Of a stretch of 64,000 bases of DNA, positions 1 through 10,800 are shown piece by piece (position 1 is the first letter of the stretch; each line of letters starts with the position of its first letter). The position numbers and the translations under genes were made by a program. A model generated the notes under the pieces. It did not search any database. It saw only the letters and a list, made by a program, of their open reading frames with translations, and was not told where the DNA came from. Origin of the DNA: Penelope pileata (Eukaryota > Chordata > Aves > Galliformes > Cracidae). Location of the stretch: NCBI GenBank assembly GCA_013396635.1, contig WBMW01004120.1, positions 73,608 to 137,607 of the forward strand, read 5' to 3'.

Positions 1-1070
1 TGCATGGCTCTGGAGCTGGGAGCTCCGTTTCTCCTTGGGCTGTGCCGTGCCTGCAGCTCCCCGGGCTCTGGGTCCTTTGCTGCAGGGTGGGCCCTGCACT
101 CCCCCCCGGGGCTCTGACCCACCTCCCTCTCTCCTTTGTCCCTCCTCCCACCCCCCCGAGCAGCACCCACCGCATCGGTTCAGAAAATGGAGCCACGGGA
201 ACCACGCCGTCCCCCCGCGTCCATGTTCTTACGCGTAAGGTCTGGAAGCTGCATCCACCTCTCTGCTAAGGAGATGCACAGAACATGTCACCGTTTTCTC
301 GACGTTAAACTTTCATTACCTCGTTTTTTCTTATTAATTCTATTCTATTTATTATTCCGCCAGGGCTGAGATGTGACAATGTGAGCCACCACATTGGGTC
401 ACATCAGCTAGAAAAAGTATGCAGCATTAAAGTGGGTTTCCCCCTCCCCTCCCGCTCTCTCTTCTTTCTCCCTTCCCCTCCTCGTTCTCCTCTGTCTCCT
501 CCCTCTGTTGCTCCCTCTATTCCGTATCCATGTGGGCATCTGCTCCCGCCCAGAAGTTGTTCTCCTCTGCATTTCCCTCTGTCTCTCTCTTTCTCTCTGT
601 CTCTCTCTTTCTCTCTCTTCTTCTCTGTCTCTTTTTTACCTATTTTGCATGATGTTTGTGACTCTGAGAGCTGCATCTATCAATGGAACCGTGTCAGATC
701 TTAAAGAGGCTTTGTTAGGGTTTCTATACCCGAAAACCACAAAAATTTCATTAGAGTTTCTCATCTTTTCCACTCCCGTTCCCTCTCCAGGGCCCTGCCC
801 CCTGGACGGCTCTCACACGCAGACACCGCCAAATTCCGGCCCGCTCCGGGGCCTCCCTCTCCCCCCGCTCAACACTTTTGGCCCCAGCACCTTCCAGGCA
901 GCCGTTGGGGCTGTGACACTTCTCTTGGTTGGATCCTCTGCCTCACAACAAGATTTCAGCCTTCCCAACAAGGCAAAATCTTGAGAAGTCTCCACCTCCA
1001 TGCCCGCCCTCTCCCACCACCACCCCGTGCCACATCCCCGTGGCCGCTGGTGGTGGCCAGGGCCCTCCGT

Positions 1071-1119
1071 GGGACCTGGGGACACCTGGGGACACCTGGG
1101 GACACCTGGGGACACCTTG
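1071..1119. repeat. Short tandem repeat, 10-bp unit GGGGACACCT
   Basis: Four to five head-to-tail copies of GGGGACACCT, the last one altered to CACCTTGGG. It is intronic and small. Confidence 0.85.
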
Positions 1120-1475
1120 GGTCGTGGTGGCAGAGGAGCGGGCGCTGCGATGGGGCCGGGGGGAGCGGGGAGCTGTGGGAGGAGATTGCGACGCTCGCCA
1201 CGCCAGCTCTTGCCAGTAAAGATGAGAAATTGCTAATAAATTTTTGTGTCTTTATCTGTGCTGTGATGGGTCTAATCTTGATCAATGGAACCCTGTTGCT
1301 ATGAAATACCGCTTTTATGTCTATATTCTATATATTGTTTGTGAAGTAAAAATTTCTTTGAAGTTTAATTTTTTTGGTTTTTGGTTTTTTGGTTTTTTGG
1401 TTTGTTTGATTTCCGTTTTGTTTTTAATGAAGGAAGAAAATAAACGATGACAAACACCATCTATATTTAAATTAC

Positions 1476-1600
1476 CTTTTGCTCTTTTTTCTTTTTCTCC
1501 CTTCTTTTTCTTTCTTTCCTTTCTTTCTTTCTTTTTTTCTTTTTTTTTTTTTCCTTTTGTTTTATTTTCCGTTCCCTTTTGTTTTTTTTTTTTTTTGTTA
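1476..1600 (+). repeat. Polypyrimidine tract (T-rich, TTTC/TTTCTTT runs)
   Basis: More than 110 bases of almost pure pyrimidine with several CTTTCTTT and TTCTTT motifs. It sits directly upstream of the e1 acceptor at 1,621-1,622, so it includes that exon's polypyrimidine tract. The TTCTTT motifs are potential PTB sites (inference). Confidence 0.75.
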
Positions 1601-1622
1601 CCTCTGTGCGTCTCGTCCGCAG

Positions 1623-1892
1623 TTCGCCGCGTGGCCCCGCGCTTCTCCATCCTCCCCGTCAGCCACGAGATCATGCCCGGGGGCAACGTCAACATCACCT
1701 GCGTGGCCGTGGGCTCGCCCATGCCCTACGTCAAGTGGATGCAGGGGGCCGAGGACCTGACGCCCGAGGACGACATGCCCGTGGGCCGCAACGTCCTGGA
1801 GCTCACGGACGTCAAGGACTCAGCCAACTACACCTGCGTGGCCATGTCCAGCCTGGGAGTCATAGAGGCCGTGGCTCAGATCACAGTGAAAT
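1623..1892 (+). CDS. PTPRS: PTPRS e1: third Ig domain
   Basis: The acceptor is CCGCAG at 1,617-1,622 and the donor is T|GTAAGG. The exon is phase 1 at both ends (270 bp). It encodes [20 protein letters not shown] onward and contains both Ig cysteines (NITC and NYTC), so it is a complete I-set domain. NIT and NYT are potential N-glycosylation sites. It is nearly identical to mammalian PTPRS Ig3. Confidence 0.97.
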
Positions 1893-4800
1893 GTAAGGGA
1901 GCGTGAGCGCACCGTGCGCGGGAGCGGGGTCCCCCGGCTGTGCATGGCCGCAGCAGCGTGCACGCGGGCGTTGGGAGCTGCTGCGTTGGTGTGTCCATGC
2001 ACGAGCACGTGGTGGGGGCATGGTCTGTGTGGAGCATGTGTGCAAAGCAAGCGTGGGCACGCGGCGTGGCTGTGCACGTGGGCACTGGTAGGTCTGGGCC
2101 CGTAGCCTGTGCTGGTGCACGAGTGCGTGCATCGCTGTGTGAGTGCGTTGGGGGTGAGTGCCTGTGCCTGCTTGTGTCTGTGTGCATGCCTGTGTCTGCG
2201 TGCCTGCCTGCATCTGTGTGTCTGCCTGTGTGTCTGCCTGTATTTATGTGCCTGCCTGCATCTGTGTGTCTGCCTGAGTCTGTGTGTCTGCCTGTATCTA
2301 TGTGCCTGCCCATGTCTGTGTGCCTGCCCCTGTCTGTGTGCCTGCCTAAATCTGTGTGCCTGCCCATGTCTGTGTGTCTGCCCCTGTCTGTGTGTCTGCC
2401 TGTATCTATGTGCCTGCCCATGTCTGTGTGCCTGCACAAGGAGAGCCCGTGGCTGATCTGCTCGTGGTGAACGTGGGATACAATCATGCATGAAAAAAGG
2501 TCGTGCATGAGCGTGTGTGCATGTGAGTCAGAGCCGTGTGGCTGTATGGCATGCAGGTGCCTGGCTGCATGTGGGTAGGTCCGTGTTGGTACAAACCCGC
2601 GTGTACGTCAGCATGAGCAGAAGACAGACGTGTGCACTGCAGGTGCTGGGATCTGTGCATGCGTCTTTGGGCATCCCACACCCCCCACTGAATGGGATGC
2701 TGGTGGCTTGAAATCTTCCCTTGCTGTAGGACCACTGGGCTGGCTGTTGTGAAGAAATCTGGTTAAATCCCTGCTTGCTCCTTTCTTTCCTGGGCTGTGG
2801 GGCTGGCTGGGCAGTGTGAGGAGCCCTGGATGGCTGAAGCCTGCATGCCATCCCTCCCAAGGTCAGAGATTCAGCCCTGAGGCTCTCTGACACGTCTGCC
2901 CTTGCAGTAGAGCCCAAATCCAGCATCTTAGTGGCTGTTGTTGGCTCAGCGAGAGGGGGCATAGCCCCAGCTTCCAGCCAGCGGCTCCCAGGAGGAGCGC
3001 GGGCGCAATCTTCAATCCGTTCTGTCCTCAGCAGTGTGTAACCCAGGCGGGATGCCCCGTGGTTGGGTGAGTGCAGAGCTCCTGTGGGAGCCAATGGCTG
3101 CTCCGAGCGATGGCATTGCCCATGAGGGATCCGGGGGGAGATGGGGTGGGAAAGGATTTGGAGAGGAGGGGGAGAAGAAGAGAAATTGCTTGGAGAAGGG
3201 GAGGGCTAAAAGGAAACCATCCTGCTTGTATCAGGCTAAGGGAGGTCTCGCCGTAGCAGTGAGGAGGGAGCAGTGAGTCCTGACATGATGCTCGTCCTGA
3301 GCTTTGCACAGGGAATGAGCTCACATGATGCTTGTGGCTGCACTGAAGTGCTCCTTGTTCTCCTGAGGATCTCCTACCTTCCCTTTCTTCCACCCTACGC
3401 TGTTAATTTAGAAGGCCGATACGTTGCTCCTGCTTCCAGCTGCCCTCAGACGTGGGATCTTGCCTTGCTGGTACATTCTGCCCTTTGTCGTTGTGTTTCA
3501 GTACTGTTCCCCTCCTGTTCCTGTGTGTAAGCATCTGCAGGATTTGCTGGTCAGGAGATGAAATGAGAAGTTAGAGCTTTAGAGGTGCTCGAGTTCAGAG
3601 AGGATGTGGTTGGGAAGGGTCTGAGCATGCAGCGAGGAGAGCACGCCCGGCTTGCTGGTGGAGGTTCCCCACGTTTAGCATGCAGCCTCCAGCAAATCAG
3701 TCTTCTGGATGAGAGACAGAGGAGATGAGCATTAATTAACACGTTCACAAATTGAGATGAGGCACTGCACGTACTGAGAGCTCTGTGGTTCTGGAGGGTG
3801 CAGTGCACGCTGCCCTGCTCCCTGCATGCCAGCCCTGCAGGAGCTCGGTGCTGGAGCGGGGCGGGCAGTGCTGCTCCAGAGACCTGGTGGTGTGCTCCGA
3901 GCTCCTGCAAACCTGCTTTTCCTTACTGCCCTGTGAGCCAGAGGATGTTCAGCTGAAGTCTGCGCTAATGATTCCAGATGTTTAGCTGAGCACTTCCCTT
4001 CTGATGGAGCAGCTTAAGAAGGATAATAGTGTGTAACTAGGTTCATAATACTCAGCAGCACTTTACCGAAGTGCCGTGCTGTGATTGGTGCTGTGCCTCT
4101 GGCTCCTGCAGCCCTAACTAGCCCAATTAGGCACCATTTCAGCATATGTTTTGTGTTTTTTTTTTTAAATGTCTGTTCTTCCTGATTCTCAGCGCTGCCC
4201 AAGGCTCCTGGGACACCGGTGGTGACAGAGACGACAGCAACAAGTATCACCATCACCTGGGACTCTGGAAACCCAGACCCCGTGTCCTACTATGTCATTG
4301 AGTACAAGTCCAAAAGCCAGGATGGACCGTACCAGATCAAAGAGGACATCACCACCACACGCTACAGCATTGGGGGGCTCAGCCCCAACTCTGAGTACGA
4401 GATCTGGGTCTCTGCGGTCAACAGCATTGGGCAGGGGCCTCCCAGCGAGTCGGTGGTCACTCGCACCGGGGAACAAGCTCCTGCCAGTGCCCCCCGTAAC
4501 GTGCAGGGACGGATGCTGAGCAGCACCACTATGATCATCCAGTGGGAAGAACCAGTGGAGCCCAACGGGCAGATCCGTGGCTATCGTGTGTATTACACGA
4601 TGGAGCCTGACCAGCCCGTCAGCAACTGGCAGAAGCACAACGTGGATGACAGCCTCCTCACCACGGTGGGCAGCCTCCTCGAGGACGAAACCTACACTGT
4701 GCGCGTCCTGGCCTTCACCTCGGTGGGCGACGGGCCTCTCTCCGACCCCATCCAGGTTAAGACGCAGCAGGGAGGTGAGTGCCTGCAGCACTGACGTGGA

Positions 4801-7800
4801 GGCACTGGGCTGCAGGAGGGAGAGGTGCTGGCTCACAGCGTTGTCCAGCTGTGACTGCTGTGTCACCAGAGCATCTTATTTACTGGTTCCATTTGGTTAA
4901 AATAGAAGTAACTTTCTAGGAGGAAGTTTGGTCCAGCAGCTAGAGCCCAAGGGCCTGGCAAGTAATTTTTGTTCTCTTTGCTCAGAAATGTTGATGCTTA
5001 AATATGCAAGCAGTTGCACAAGGAGAATCCATTTTTGCTGTTCCGTTCTTCAGAGCAAGATACCGTAAAGTTTTCAGTTTTCAGTTTCTAAATGGCCTTA
5101 GTGCACCTGAAAATGCTGCCCAGGGAATGGTGAAGCTTAACTCTTGTTAAAGCACCCAGAAACCACCTTCTCAGAGCTGAGTGGGCAGTGAGCTAAGCTT
5201 TGTCTTTCTGTAAAAGCAGAGCAGAACAGCCCTGGTTGTCACAATGGATGTGTTTGGCTGAGAGCAAAAGGTGTTTTACCACACTCTGACACCCAGCATT
5301 GCTTTGCTCATGGGATGGGGTGCTGGTGAGGACACCCTGCCTTCCTAAGGAGCCAGAACCTCTTAACGCTGGGGATGGAGGGAAGGGCTGTACCCGGCTC
5401 TGCCAACAAAGGGCTGTGTGTTCCAGTGGGATTCTTCTCTCTTCAGCAGCTCTGGACCTGCCCTAGTGCTGCAGTGGGATTCAGCCCTGCACTGCTTTAA
5501 AGGAAGGGCCTACCCACCCTGCAGCATGGCATTTTGCTGATGACATGCTCTTCACACACAGGCTTTGAAGAAAACAGGGTAGGATTCTTCCGATTAGCCA
5601 AGCTAACATGGTTCCTCCTGTCTCTCATCTCGCCTCCTCTGCCCCGTCCTGCCCTGTGGCTGCCCCTTCTCCCTGCCAGTTCCCGGGCAGCCGATGAACT
5701 TCCGAGCAGAAGCCAAGACAGAGACGAGCATCGTGTTGTCGTGGAGCCCTCCCCGACAAGAGATCATAGTGAAGTATGAGCTCCTCTTTAAGGAAGGCGA
5801 CCATGGCAGGGAGGTGAGTCTGGAGAGGAGCAGCACGAGGGGTTGGGGCCCTGAGGAGCATCCTCGGCCCTCGGTGCCCTGCGGTGGCTGAGAGAGGGGA
5901 GTAGGGCAGGTGGCTCTGGGCAGGGCTCGCCTCCGCTCCTTTTTGTTTGTTTTTATTTTTTTCTTCCCCCTCGCCCATCTCAGGTGCCGAGGAACTTCGA
6001 GCCAACGACCTCCTTCACCGTTGAAGGCCTGAAGCCCAACACTGAGTATGTCTTCCGGCTGGCCGCCCGCTCGGCCCTGGGCCTGGGGGCCTTCACCCCG
6101 GAGGTCAGAGAGCGCACCTTGCAGTCTAGTAGGTGTCTCTCCTTTTCACACCCTTCTCTGAGGGGAAGACAGTCAGGGAGCCAGAGATGGTGGGCGCAGG
6201 GGTATGGAGCTGTGGGGCGGATGCTCGCGGCGCGGCGGCCTTCCTCCCGCCCGGGGTTCCTGTGGGCGGTGCGGGGCGTCTCTGGGGCCCGGTGCCTTCT
6301 CCCTTTAGACCCAGAGAGCTGAGATGTGACCGAAACGTGGGGCTGGGGCATGCTCTGCAAGGGGGTGGTGTGAAGTGCGTTAGCAGCATCCGCTCGATGG
6401 GCGGAGGGCAGCCAGGATTTGTGGATGGGCCGAGCCGGCCCCGGCGCTGAGCATGCTCAGGGAGGAGGGCAGCCCATGGCAGCGCAGCTCTTTGGCTGCC
6501 CCAGCAGAAACCCAGGGCTGTGCGGAAGGGGGGCACAAGCGATGGAGCAGGGAGACGGCGGGGGCTCGGGAGGAAGAGGAGGGAGGAAGGCGATGAATCC
6601 AAAGTTCCAGTTTTTTTGCCAACCCTGGGGAAGCAGACCTCGTGCTGTTTTCCATGAGCGGCCCCGCAGCCCGCTGCCCCAGAGCAGGGCACGGGCCTGC
6701 CCGGGCTCCAGCAGAGCGCAGAGAGGAGTCATGCAGAGGCTGTGGGGATATTAATGACACCAGGATGGAGCGTATGCAACCAAAATGTGCTGGTTTTAGT
6801 TTAATGGATTGTCTCCCTTCGCTGTTGCCCTAGGGACAATAACCCTGGATGGCAATATTTCAACCTGGGCTTTTCACAGATCTTTGCTTTTAAATGAGGT
6901 GTTTTTTCACTGCATGAGTGGCTGTGGCAGCTGTTCTTTGTGTTTTCTGTCTCCTCTCATCTCTACTAAATCACTCCGCTGCAGTTTGGAGTAGCCGGGA
7001 GCAGAACTAACTCAGAAATGTCTCTGGTCACCAGTGTGAGGAGTGCTGCTCCCATCCCTCAGCCCTCACGGGAGCAGTGGGTGCTGGCGGGCGCCCGCCC
7101 GTCCCCCCGCTGCAGCTGTCACTCCCCTCTGTCTCTCTCTCTCTTTCTCTGTCTCTCTTCTCCTTCTCTCCCCCCAGGAGTGGGAGGGAAGGGGAATCTC
7201 TTTCTGCATAGTCAGAATTCCTTGCAGGGGCTCTCTCGGGCCTCTGGTCCATTCAAACATACTTTATTTTCTTATTTCCTTCAAACATTTTTCCCCCTTT
7301 TTCTTTTTTTTTTTTTCTCTGTTTCATGTTCTCTGTGTATATCCAAAGAAAATCCTGTCCTGACTTTGCTGCAGATTCACGGGTTCTGATCCCAGAATGG
7401 TGCTGTCGAATGGACCGTCACTGTGGGGTGGGGGAAAACGAACTGAAAGGACCTGAAAAGTAATGGTCGATGTTACCCACACTCTGCTTCTGTTTTCCAA
7501 GGGGTTTCCATCCTCGAGATCTGTGGGGGTGGGAGGAGAAGAGGGTCTCGGATTTGTGCTTTCTGGTGCGATGGAATCAGGCTGGAGGAGGACTGTGGGT
7601 GCTGATGGCAGTAGGGCTGAGCGACACTGAGCATTTTTCCCCAAAGGGTGAAGAGAAGGGGCTCCGGGAAAGGGGAAGGCTTTGGGGCTTTTTCTAACTT
7701 GGCACCTGCCCAGAACGAGGCCTGGTTTGTTTCTCTGTAGCTCAGCTTTCATAGGGGTAGCTTCATTAATTAATGCTCTTAAGAACATCAGCTGGGAGCT

Positions 7801-10800
7801 GTCAGTGTCCTGTAACACCATGAAACATTTTTTCCTGGCTGGCTGTTGGAGGAACGAGTCAATTCTCCCTGGTCCAGGCGACATCCTTCGGCTCACAGAC
7901 CTTCTGGCTCGAGACAGGCTTTTGTGTCTTCCCTCTGCAGCTCCTTTTCCGTTCAGCTCCTCCTTGGCCCTCTCCATGGCTCTTCTCTCTCTTCTCTCTT
8001 CCCCTGTCTGCCTGCCTGCCTGCATGCTCTCTCAGCCCGATGCAGCCAGCTCCCTACTCTGTGTGTCTGTCTCTTGCTGGGTGGTTTCACGCCACGATGG
8101 CATTTGTCTCTGCAGCAGCAAAGCCTCCCTCATCCCCCTGCAGCCTGCTGATGCGCTCGGTGCTCTTCCCCTCCTGGCTCAGCTGGCAGCATGTGCCTGC
8201 ATGCCGCAGCCCTCCCTGCATTGCACACCTTTCTGCACAGCACCCTCCACCTCCCTGTCAGGGTGGCTCCTCCCGAGCATCATAACCAAAGTAAAATCCA
8301 TTAAACTAAAGGTAAAGTATATTTTTCTTCTTGAAGTAGCTGGGTTTTAACTCTTCAAGTACCAGAGACGTAGATTGTAACAATGACAGAATCTCATGGC
8401 TGGAGGAAGCTGGTTTGCCCTTTCTACCCAGCCATGACCTTCCCAGGTCTCCTTGGCAACTCTCCTACTCAGAAATGTCAGGGTGTCATCAGACAGGGGT
8501 GGCAGGGTGGGTGCTGCATCTGTAGGTGTAGAGGAACAAGGGGATTTCTTACCCTCTGTTCTTCCCAAGAGAGGATGTTTCCCCTACCCATTAGCTCTGC
8601 TCTCCTTCCCCCTTCCTCACAGTATATAAAGTGAAAAAAAAAAAACTTTTGCAAAGTCTATGGTACCTAAAGGGTTAAAAAACATTGTACTGTACAAGGT
8701 CAGTAAGGGTCATTCTTGTGGCTTGGACAGTCAACTTTAAAGCATGTAAAAGGTGCAGCCCAGGTGAGTACTGGCTGGTCTCAAGCGGATTCACAAATAC
8801 AGTCCACCCTGTCGCTGCAGGCCCACACCCGTGGGTCTGCACACACCCCGTACGGCCCGGAGCCCGTGGGAGGGTGGGAGGGTTCCCACAGGGCTGTCTG
8901 CCTGGTGAAAACAAACCAGCAGACGGGTGATGATGATGTGCCTGGGCTGTGGCTCCCTGCCCAGCGAAGGGCTTTGCTGCAGAGAGGAGCTCACAGCCTC
9001 CAGGCTGAGCTGCAGCACTTTCCCTCCTGCATCCGTATCGATTGTGTCCCCACGCACCACGCACGTGTCCAGGGTGACGCAGGTTGGGCTGGATTGTGAA
9101 GGAAACTCAGTGCCATGAGCTCCCCAGGTGTGCCTCCAGCGTGGGCAGCCAGCACTTGGTGGCTGTTCTCATCCAGGTGCTGTAGTCACCAAGAGTGTCG
9201 GGGAGGGGGCCCACGTGGGGTCTGGGCCTTCTCCCCCATCACCCGCCCGCCCTGCCTTCTTGACCAGAGAAAGTGCAAATGACCCCAAAAGGAGGCCTCT
9301 CCCTCCAGGGCCTCTCAGTAGGTCCCCGTGCTGGAGCGTGGAGGGTGAGTGAGCAAGCGTGGCCACGCGCAGCTGCCAGAGCAGAGTGACCCCAGTGCTG
9401 GAGCTCCAGCTCTGCTCCCAGGGGCTTTCATAATGAGTTTCAGGATGGAAAGGGTAGGTCAGGTCAGACCCTCTCTGCAGTGGGTTTCTCAGCTGTGGTG
9501 GCTTTGGCTGGATTGCTAAGCAGGAAAGGTAGCTTGAAACACACCGGCCCTGATGGGGAGAAAAAAGGAGCAAACAGCATCATGGCAGGCACTGGGAGAG
9601 GGCTGAGCCTTCCTCCTCTGACCCTGAGAGGGACCTGAGCTGCTTCTGGGGTGTGGGAAGGAGCAGTGCCCCTCCGTTCTGGAGATGTCGGTGCTGCATC
9701 CACCAGAGCAGATGGAGCTACAGGGGGAAGGAGAACCATCAGCGGGAATCTGCCACCCTGCTCTGCCCTCTGCACAGGCAGCTTAGCACCAGGGAGTGGA
9801 TCGGAGACCAAAACTGCCATTGCTGAGTTAGCGAGGGTTCTGCTGGCAGGAGAGCATGCCACAGCATGGGGCAGGGGCATTTACCAGCCAGTCACGTGCA
9901 GAAACCCACCAGGAGCTTGGTCTGACCTCGTAGCTCAGTTTCTCTTGTTCTCTCGTAAGAAAGTCTTATAAGTTAGCAGTTGAAGCATGGAAGGTAGGTA
10001 AACAGACTGGGAATGTTCTGGAAGGAGTCACTTTTATATCAGTATTATTTTATTATTATGATTTCCTTTCTGATGTCTTTTTGTTTTAAATTATTGACTT
10101 GATTTATGTTTTATGTTCAAGTTTGTTACCTTTGGTTCTGTTTGTTTGACATGTTCTGTATTATTTTGCGTGGCTAGCCATCGCCGGGGACGTCACCTGG
10201 GATTTCTGAGGATGAGGGCTTCACCCCCGCTGCCAAAGAGTAGTGATAAAGCATGGAAGTAGGAGAATAGCACTCATGTCCTACTGGACAAGGTGCTCAG
10301 CACTGCAGTGGAAGGAGCTATCTCTGCCGTGTCACAAACTCTCATTTCTGTTTATGGAGGCGTATGCAAAGCACGCGGCTTTCACAGCAGCGCGGAGTGG
10401 GAGAAGTGGGACTTGGTGTGGCCGAGTCCTCAGAGCAGGTTGGGCCTAAACATCTGGTGGTGACTCAGGGATGAGAGTGAGATGTTTGCAGAAACTGATT
10501 TCTTGCTAAAAGAGCTTTCTGTTGATTGAAAAAGAGAAATGACAAATGATACAGCATTTATCCACTCCCTTGCTTCTTTCACGTGATGCTTTGGGTCTTG
10601 TAAGGACACCCCGATTTCTGGCAGTATCTGCAGAGAATTAAAAGCTATTTAGTGCAGTTGGATGGGGTGAGATTGGATGTGCAGATTCACCTTCAGAATG
10701 TATCACTCCACTTACCTGGGGTGACTGATTGTAATTAGTGCTTGCAATAAGACTGGTCTGGGATTGCCCAGTGGCCAGGTTACAGCTGGGGTACAGCAGT

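Larger units (their letters stand above)
1..1622 (+). other. PTPRS intron upstream of e1 (partial)
   Basis: No exon is supported here. The stretch holds CT-rich tracts (about 440-640), a short GGGGACACCT tandem repeat (1,071-1,119), TTTTTGG repeats (about 1,371-1,402) and a very long pyrimidine tract (about 1,476-1,600) leading to the e1 acceptor. The 12-bp LAR-family miniexon encoding ELRE, which lies between Ig2 and Ig3 in mammals, was looked for and not found. Confidence 0.8.

Noticed and set aside
1..1622. Search for the 12-bp miniexon encoding ELRE before Ig3
   Set aside because: No AG-CTG-CGN-GA(A/G)-like sequence between an acceptor and donor was seen. It is probably upstream of the window.
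1940..2491. Long open frames on both strands encoding Cys-rich or His/Arg-rich repeats
   Set aside because: They run through a 20-bp tandem repeat that lacks stops in several frames. No splice or start support; an artefact of the repeat.
4189..4866. 225-codon minus-strand open frame
   Set aside because: Antisense shadow of the FN1-FN2 exon; GC-rich third positions remove stops on the other strand.
7324..8025. 233-codon minus-strand open frame
   Set aside because: Low-complexity Arg/Ser/Pro-rich translation of intronic DNA, no recognisable domain or splice context.
8925..9010. Possible C/D box snoRNA (GTGATGA ... CTGA)
   Set aside because: The spacing fits, but there is no convincing terminal stem and no C'/D' pair. 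The motifs are expected by chance.
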